This document shows, one piece after another, positions 56,806 to 64,000 of a DNA stretch of 64,000 nt. The position numbers and the translations under genes are program-made. Position 1 is the first letter of the stretch. Every line of letters begins with the position of its first letter. This DNA is from Jackrogersella multiformis (Eukaryota > Ascomycota > Sordariomycetes > Xylariales > Hypoxylaceae): contig CADCXD010000013.1 of assembly GCA_902806575.1 (NCBI GenBank), positions 1 to 64,000 of the forward strand, in the 5' to 3' direction. Below the pieces are notes generated by a model. That model saw only the letters and a list, made by a program, of their open reading frames with translations, searched no databases and was not told the origin of the DNA.

Positions 56806-59800
56806 GGGGTATCGGTGAGGGCATCCGACAGACCATCCGGCCATACTCTCGACTTACTCCCACCGCCTTTGACTCAGCCGGCCGGAAGTGCGTATTTACG
56901 AGGAGAACCATCAATGGATATCTACCTAGGTATCTATCACGAACACGCTAAATGATAACAATATACAGGGTCTACCTAGGTATCCAGTATCTATCTAGAT
57001 TCTAGGTACCTACCTAAGTGTTATTTATGTATGATGGATTTATAGGTAGGTGGCAGGTAGTAAAACGACGGCTTCAGTAGAAAGCCGCACCCTCGAACAA
57101 GCAAGATGATCTTCATATCGCATCCACCGACCACATGTCGATATCCAGATGTGACTCCTCCCCCGGACCCGTATTATCATATTTCTCCGACTTCTCCATG
57201 CCTCTGGACATCAGACAGCGGCCGTAGGTTCAGCCTTGAGCATCTAATAGGCACTATCGCCCTTCACACCGCAGTCCGAATCCACTCTCAGCATGCAACG
57301 CGCGTAGATCTCTTGGGGAAGAAACCCACATGGATCGATGATTGCTTCTTAGTGTTACGTGGAACAGGGAAGTCATGGAAATAAATATGTAAAAAGCACA
57401 TGATTCAAGATTGTCATTGATACATTATTCCAACGCTTCCCAGATAGCCAGGTATCTAGGTGTTTGAAAATGAATGATTTTTGCGAGCTGCTATAAACGG
57501 CTAGGACTTCACACATCTCACGTATAAAATTCTACGGGCCTCGTGGACTCCCTTGTCTAGCCTCTATATTGGTAATTCATACCGATTTCTTGAAACTTGT
57601 GGATATAATGGTATAATATCTCGATCGCTGTCAGCATATACACCCTCCATCTTTGCCAACATCGTTCGACTGTAAATATATATGTGCAAATCGATTCAGG
57701 GGGGCGGAACTCATCTGTCAGCCAGAGCCCAAGAGACTGGGTTGCCCTACCGGGCGACCTGCACATTAACTTGTGCTCACATGGACGGCCTAACTGCCTA
57801 ATAAAATGCCCTAGCTACCTACCTAAGGTACCGCATGAGGATATAGACGCGTCACTCTAAACGCATGTAAGATCAAAATCATAGACATAAATTAAAGAAT
57901 GTACCTAAAGCCATTCTTGAATCGTGCCAAAGTGATGACGAGAGCGTCTATAAACTTAATCTCCGTTAGATCTGACTGCCCACTGTACCTATTCCGTTTC
58001 TAATCATTTACATTGCAAGTGTGCATCACTCACTAGGTACCATACCGCTATAAGATGTTGAGCCTACCCAAGCCACAGAATGCCACCGTATTATGCACGG
58101 TGACGTCCGATAGAAATGGTATGCAAAATCCCTAAAAATTGAAGCAGCCATAGAATTTCAAGTCGATAAGTGAAAAACAATAAAGTGAAACCCATAAAAT
58201 ATATCGACCTCGTCAATGACCCATTATATATTATATGCCCATCATATGGAACATGTTTCCATATAAGGCATATTGATTCTACCATATGAGGTTAATTGAC
58301 AGCCTAAGATTCGAAGAAGGGTCATCTTGCAGTGGTTGATGACACTGGTTGATGATAGTGATGAAGCGGACTTGGCTGCTTGGTAGAGCAAGGACTGGAA
58401 ATAATCCACTAGGCTGTGTTCTATTGAATATCCAATCATCGGATCATCATTTCGTAGATGGATGGTTAGTAACTAGTTTGAAATTGGTGCTGACGAGATA
58501 AGGAGGGACTAATGATGGGTTTGTGGACATGTGTATTAGTATGTAGGTATGGTACCTCGAAGCCAAAGAGATATTTTCAGGGGAGGGTCTCATAAGTCAC
58601 ATATTTCAACGCATGTCGACACATGTGATAGTTGATCAGACTTCAAGCCGATGGCAGCTGCTTGATGACGACTACATCACCATACCGTGCCGTAGTGTGG
58701 CTTGAAGAAATCCCTGGCAGGCGGAGGACGACGTTCATACAAATGATGTATTTTTTTTTCTTAATAGTCTTCTATGGAATTTTTATTTGGTTCCGAGCTG
58801 TGATTAATACGTATTGCGCCGAGTGGATTAATGCTTCCTCCATAGACCCGGACGGATGACCCCCTCGCCCCCTTGTCCATGACCCTGGAAGTATTCAGCC
58901 AGCAAGCCATCCAATCACAAGAACTGAACTCGTACGAGAACCCAGAGTTGATCTCCTTGGCGATCCTGAGTGAAGAAATGCTAACCACTACCTACTACGT
59001 AGAGACTACCAATAAACGTCAACAAGGGATAAGGCGACGTATATAGCTGCATAGCTGCATAGTAGAGGGTTCGCACCTATCGAGTAACAGTAGGTAACAG
59101 TACCAAACGTGATAGCAATACTACGTAGCATAGCAGCGAGTTGATCGTTTCCTGTCATAATGCCACATGGCGGGACGATAAGGTATACGATCGCCGTTAT
59201 CCCCGCGTCTCCTCCTATTCGTCGACCCATCTCAGAGCGCCTGGAGCGTTCAGAGCCCTGGGACACAGTGAGAATAGGTACGTAGGAAATCGTCGAAGCT
59301 GCAAATTCGCATATCGCTTCTATCAAGAAACCCCCTTTTCCGCAGAGCCGCCACTAACCAGCGGCCTAAATACCGACGAACTATCAGTAATCAAAGACGA
59401 TATCGATCTACCCCGATCTACTGTTCGTGTGTCACCTTTTTCCTTTTCTTATCTTCGTGCATATGTACGAATCGATCTGATCAGACTGAGTCATCACCTA
59501 TCAAAACTGGAGTCTCAACTCAACAACTTCTCTTGCTCTCCCATCTGCCCCTTGGTGGGAATGTCGGTTTCATGCTTTCATTTACAGAACCAACTATCGA
59601 CTCACGCGTACATTGTAAGCCGGCAACGACGTAGCGGCGGCTGCGACGACAATAAGTATGATATGCTACAGTAACATCAACCTGGGCAGCTGAATGTGAA
59701 GTACCTAGGTAGTTCAATTAGCTACATATTGTGTTGGTGGTAAGACGCTTACCGGTAGAATTAGTAGAGGTAACGGCAACGAATAATACTGTAGTTCCGG

Positions 59801-61089
59801 AAGCCAGCAGATATATGTTTTCAGCTGTTATATTCTGCATAGGGGTCGTGGAACTGCTTATTCCACAGCCTTTCTAAGCAAGTCGGAGACTATGATCTGA
59901 CATTTGATTAGACCTGCATAGTCTAGACTATCTGGCTTGTATAACATCATCATACTATGCATAGGAAACTGAACAGAGATTCTAGTATCAGAAATAACAT
60001 CTTAGGATATCACATTGCCATAATAACATATCATCTACAGAGTAGCGGTAGCATACCTTAGGTACCTAGGTAGGGTACTGTGTGTCTCAACATCATAGCC
60101 GCTTGATAGCTTCATTCTACCTAACTGAGAAGGTCAAGTACATGCCTTGCCTATGCTTCGACGAATTATTGATGGGAACCAGATTCTGAATTTCAATCCG
60201 CGGATCTACAACACACGTATCGCTCGCCTCCGTCCGACACCCTTAAAAATTCACAGGATACGGTTGTCGTTGCATATGTAGGAAAGGGGCTACAGCAATC
60301 TTCCCTTGCATGTACTGACCTACTTTGACCTACCTAGCCTAGAGGTACGTAGTGCCTCACCAAGATCAAACACTGCATTCCGTTGTATCGTACCTAGGTA
60401 CAATCTGCAGTGCCTCCCCATATGTACCTAACACAACTACATATTCTCAAACCCGCCGGCCGTCCTAATAAATTTCATGTATCCATTCAATTTTAAGATG
60501 TGAAGTTTTACGTCTTTCAGTGATGACTTCATCTCGATCCCGCCTTATCACAAGCAAATTTAACCAGGAGATTTTTCTAACCTTTTAATTCGTTCTCATT
60601 TATCAAGGAAAACCCCCAACTAGGTTAACTCACGAAAAATACCTCGCCAGTACCAGCAGTAAATTTTATCCGTCTGTCCTGTCTACCGACTTTCGTGCGA
60701 CAATGCATGCGCCACCGAACGAAAGGGTGACGAGATCTGCAATGTTGAAATGCCGTTGTTGAAACCAAACGATGCAAATGAGGCCATCACGAAAAGCCTG
60801 AGGGTTTCTATCCTCTTTATGTTTGTATGCGGAAGCCATCCGAAAACTCCCCGATGTTACCCTTCTTGCATTTCGTGCCATCCCGTACGTGCCTAGCCGC
60901 CCACATCGCCCATATCGCCCATGTCGCTCGCCTTGCTTGGTGGCGGGGGTGAGCAGAGCCCGACCGCTGCACCACAAGGGGGAAAATATAGAATAGGATG
61001 CCACACCCCTCTCCAGATCGAACCCTTACATTCAGGTCGAAGGATACGCCGCCCTGCCACGGCCACAACACCAACAATGCATCTCAACG

Positions 61090-63004
61090 TCATTGCCTCT
61101 CCTCCCAGGGAAGGGGGTACGTTCCTACCCAGTCTGAGACCTCTGCGCGTAGCTGCACAATTTCGGGATCTTCTTCGCCGGTGCCAAGGTAGTCGAAGAA
61201 GAATTTTAACTTGTACTTCTCGCCTTTCTCCTGTGCAGTGTTGCGCGCCGCCTTGTCAACCCTGGACGCGATCGTTACAGAACGGTCGATGATGTCGGCT
61301 ACTCTAACGAAGTCGCTCTCGGTGAAGCCGCGGGTTGTCATCGCCGGCGTACCTATGCGCAGGCCGCCCGGTATCATCGCTGACTTGTCGCCGGGTACTG
61401 TATTCTTATTGCTGGCCACGCCGACTAGCTCCAGGATTCGCTCGACTCGGGCGCCGTCGACACCCTGAGGCTTCAGGTCTACGAGGACTAGGTGGTTGTC
61501 CGTGCCGCCGCTGACGAGCTTGTATCCGAGACCACCACTGTTTTTAGAATCGCCTAAGCGTTTGGCGAGAGCCTGTGCATTCACAAGGACCTGCTCTTGG
61601 TATGTTCGGAACTCGGGCGTCTGCGCCTGTCTCAGCGCTACGGCTAGGGCCGTGATGGTATGGTTGTGAGGACCACCTTGGTGACCAGGGAATACCGAGC
61701 TGTTTATGGGATTCTCTAAGTTGTATAGTACCTCCTCCTTTGTCTTGGGGTTGACCCTCCTCACGCCCTTCCTGAAAAAGATCATAGCGCCCCGGGGACC
61801 ACGCAAACTCTTGTGGCTTGTAGTTGTTACGATATCCGCGAAGCTGAAGGGGCTAGGAATAACCTTAGCCGCAAGTAGACCTGATATGTGCGCAATATCG
61901 GCGACCAAGTATGCGTTCACCTTCTCGCACGTCTCCTTGATCGCCTTGTAGTCGATGAACCTGCCATAGGCGCTAGCCCCAGCAACGATGATCTTGGGTC
62001 GGTAGATAAGAGCGAGCTCGTCTAGTTTCTCATAGTCAATCAAGCCCGTCTCTTCATTTAGTCGGTAAGGAACCGTCTCGAAGTACTTAGACACAGCCGA
62101 TATCTTCTTCGTAGGAGTTTGGTAACCGTGAGAAAGGTGACCGCCGTGAGGGAGGTCTAGCCCCATGAGTCGATCGTGGGTATCCATGAGGGCAGAATAG
62201 ACATATAGATTCGCGGGAGCCCCGGAGAGTGCTGTTCATCGTAGTCAAAACCCGGAGGTTAGCTTTAGGAGCACTTCAACTACATCCATGACTGGTTAAA
62301 TGTAGCGTAGATAAGACATACGTTGGACATTGACTCCCCATTCCTTCTCGTTTAGACCGAAGGCCTCCAGTGCTCTCTGCTGGCAAAGCCTCTCAGATTG
62401 GTCAATGAATTCGTTACCTGCATAATATCTCGCTCCAGGATAGCCTTCCGAGTACTTGTCTACGCTCCAACAGTTAGCTTGAAGGCATTTGGTGTGATCA
62501 CCATGGTGTTTTCGTACTTTGCATTACACTCCCTAGCGCATCAAGAACGGCTTGAGAGGTGAAGTTTTCGGAGGGGATCAGGTTGATGAAGTGCTTTTGT
62601 CGATTTTTTTCCTATTACCTCCACCCGTCAGTATCCATCTGGTTGCTGTGATGCTGGTTCAACCATGCCTATTATAAATTGGGATATAAAATAGGGATAT
62701 AAAATAATAGTGGTAGGAGGAAGGAGAATTCACCTTCTCGATGATATCGAATACGGCCGGATCAGCATCTTGGAGATGAGCTGAGAGTAACTGCGCCGAC
62801 GAATCAGTACAACCTTGATTCCCTACGCAGGACCTTAATCAAAACTGTTTGCAGGTGGCGTACTCGCTGTTGGACGTCTAACTTGATAGAAGATTGAGCT
62901 CTCCTTGCCACATATTGAATTGTCTTTGGTGCCGGCCAGGTGGGCGAGGAACGAAGAGCACGAGGGGTGCCTCGGAGGGCGCCTCGTAGTACGGGCAGAG
63001 ACAT
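61090..63004 (-). CDS. Serine hydroxymethyltransferase, mitochondrial
   Basis: PLP enzyme converting serine and tetrahydrofolate to glycine and methylene-tetrahydrofolate, central to one-carbon metabolism. Exons 63004-62864, 62790-62734, 62611-62518, 62459-62322 and 62231-61090 give 523 residues. The ATG at 63004 is the start, because the longer frame begins with TTG. Residues 1-45 are Arg/Ser-rich with no acids until near the end, a mitochondrial presequence, which marks it as the SHM1-type isoform. The first intron (73 bp) is supported by a TACTGAT branch site 13 bases from its acceptor. Key segments are [13 protein letters not shown], the pyridoxal Lys284 in [13 protein letters not shown], and [27 protein letters not shown]. 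Confidence 0.96.
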
Positions 63005-64000
63005 GATCAACAGATCGACCAACTCTCGTCAATTGGCGCGCGGAGGTTGTGAACTATCGTCTTTAAAAATATCGTGGCTGCGTAGTACAGATGTCTAAGT
63101 ACCTAGATTTATCGTTCGCAATATCGTATTAGATATGCAAAACAAAAATGCCTATATCTCCATAACTGTAAAGGATTGGATGAAAATTGTTACGTTTGCT
63201 TCATCTCACCTTGCGGAGTATGTAAATGTAAAAAAGAGTATCCATGGATGGTACCTACCTAGGTCGAGTCTTAGCTGATAGGAATCGTAACTGATAGGAA
63301 ATAAATCAGATTATCGTGGCCTATCGTGGCCTATCGTGAGCTCACCATTTGGAAGCTTCAATCCTTCCACCCTAGCAGCCTACCTCCTAGGTAGTAACTC
63401 CGAACGATAGCAAACTCTAAACACATAGTTGCTCCGATAGCGGGGTTATCATTTGGAGACCGGGGTTCATAAGTGGAGAATCCTCCCAGGTGTTACCTCA
63501 AGCCCCCAATTCAGTATGGTGTCCACGTGACCGCGTAATTTGCCTTGTTATGAATTGTGATTGTGCCCAAATTTTCTTCCTCTTCTTTTCCCCCCTTTCT
63601 TCTTCTGTATCAACTAAATTGGATGTGACGAGTTCCGCTTCAATAAGCAAATTCGGATTCCGCTATCTTATTCTCACGAGTGATTTAGCGGGAGCATGCT
63701 GATATGTCTCGGGCGGCACCTCACCACCTTTGACGAGACAATTTGAAGATATCTGATCCAACAAAGTTGATCCGGTTGATTTTATATGTTCTCCATGAGT
63801 CAGTTCATACTGCTTCTTATCAATATCCCCTTGCTCCATCACATATGTATCCTCAAATAGGTGTCCTTCCATAGCTACCTAGCAATAGAGCTTCTATCTT
63901 AGGTAGACATCATCAGAGCCTTCGTCACTTAAGATGGAACCTTATAGCACATCTACACTAGTGAAGTAACCACCTAGCTTCTCTTCCAGAGAATTCTAAT
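63005..64000. other. Intergenic region at window end
   Basis: This is the SHMT promoter side and window edge. It has CTAGGTA-type motifs near 63250 and 63383. A 69-codon minus frame at 63663-63872 has no recognised family and may be a fragment or exon of a gene whose other exons lie beyond the window. Confidence 0.4.

Larger units (their letters stand above)
53381..61089. other. Gene-poor region, 7.7 kb, no supported gene
   Basis: I found no recognisable protein gene. The longest frames, near 55310-55648, 57106-57384 and 59141-59674, show no family, no signal peptide and no splice pattern. The region has many CTAGGTA/GTAGGTA clusters (53628, 54148, 54356-54385, 55690-55740, 56160-56260, 56673-56715, 56925, 56972-57015, 57810-57830, 59700, 60055-60080 and 60390). 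It also holds a 12 bp tandem (56746-56805), an inverted repeat (54639-54682) and AT-rich stretches. The region 60660-61089 flanks the SHMT 3' end and may include its 3' UTR. Confidence 0.5.

Noticed and set aside
57106..57384. 92-codon plus-strand frame
   Set aside because: Reads as Pro/Ser/Thr-rich sequence without homology I can name; could be a gene remnant, but there is no support.
59141..59674. 177-codon plus-strand frame
   Set aside because: No recognisable family, no signal peptide, low-complexity Ser/Arg composition and no splice pattern; most likely chance.
62804..62863. SHMT first exon read through to a stop at about 62804
   Set aside because: This segment is a 73 bp intron with a good donor, TACTGAT branch site and CAG acceptor; splicing restores the SHMT frame.
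63663..63872. 69-codon minus-strand frame near the window end
   Set aside because: Sensible amino-acid composition, but no family recognised and it runs toward the window edge; not enough to call.

Overview
The window is the left end of a chromosome or contig from a filamentous ascomycete. It opens with CCCTAA telomere repeats. Nearly all genes carry short 49-120 bp GT-AG introns, and the proteins read as Pezizomycotina. The intergenic DNA is studded with a TACCTAGGTA-type palindromic repeat, which in my recollection is common in Sordariomycetes (Xylariales or Diaporthales-like genomes). The exact genus cannot be read from the sequence. I reconstructed 20 intact protein genes by splicing, plus one broken gene. 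I saw no tRNA, rRNA, CRISPR array or intact transposon.

Left arm, 1-10 kb: a telomere stub; a secreted lytic polysaccharide monooxygenase (AA14-like) gene ending only about 440 bp from the telomere; a TPR protein; a CobW/ZNG1-type metal-chaperone GTPase; a frameshifted secreted-protein gene; and an AT-rich block.

Housekeeping block, 10-25 kb: an EF-hand-like protein of unknown role, GUF1 (mitochondrial translation), MAD2 (spindle checkpoint), UBP14 (polyubiquitin disassembly), ISU1 (Fe-S scaffold), DBP3 (ribosome biogenesis helicase) and RFT1 (N-glycan precursor assembly).

Accessory metabolic block, 27-53 kb: an MFS sugar transporter, a carotenoid oxygenase, a Zn2Cys6 regulator, an aldo/keto reductase, a zinc alcohol dehydrogenase, a small secreted Hrip2-like protein, a second Zn2Cys6 regulator, and a divergent pair encoding L-rhamnonate dehydratase (LRA3) and L-rhamnose 1-dehydrogenase (LRA1). 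The last two are steps 3 and 1 of the fungal non-phosphorylated L-rhamnose pathway and share a 1.57 kb promoter region. The lactonase and aldolase steps are not in the window. The adjacent regulator is a candidate, unproven, rhamnose regulator. A HAD-family hydrolase follows.

The right end, 53.4-61.1 kb, is a gene-poor stretch rich in the CTAGGTA repeat. It is followed by mitochondrial serine hydroxymethyltransferase (61.1-63.0 kb) and about 1 kb without a supported gene. The most interesting points are the LRA1/LRA3/regulator locus, the LPMO beside the telomere, the frameshifted secreted gene, and the dense unexplained palindromic repeat confined to non-coding DNA.
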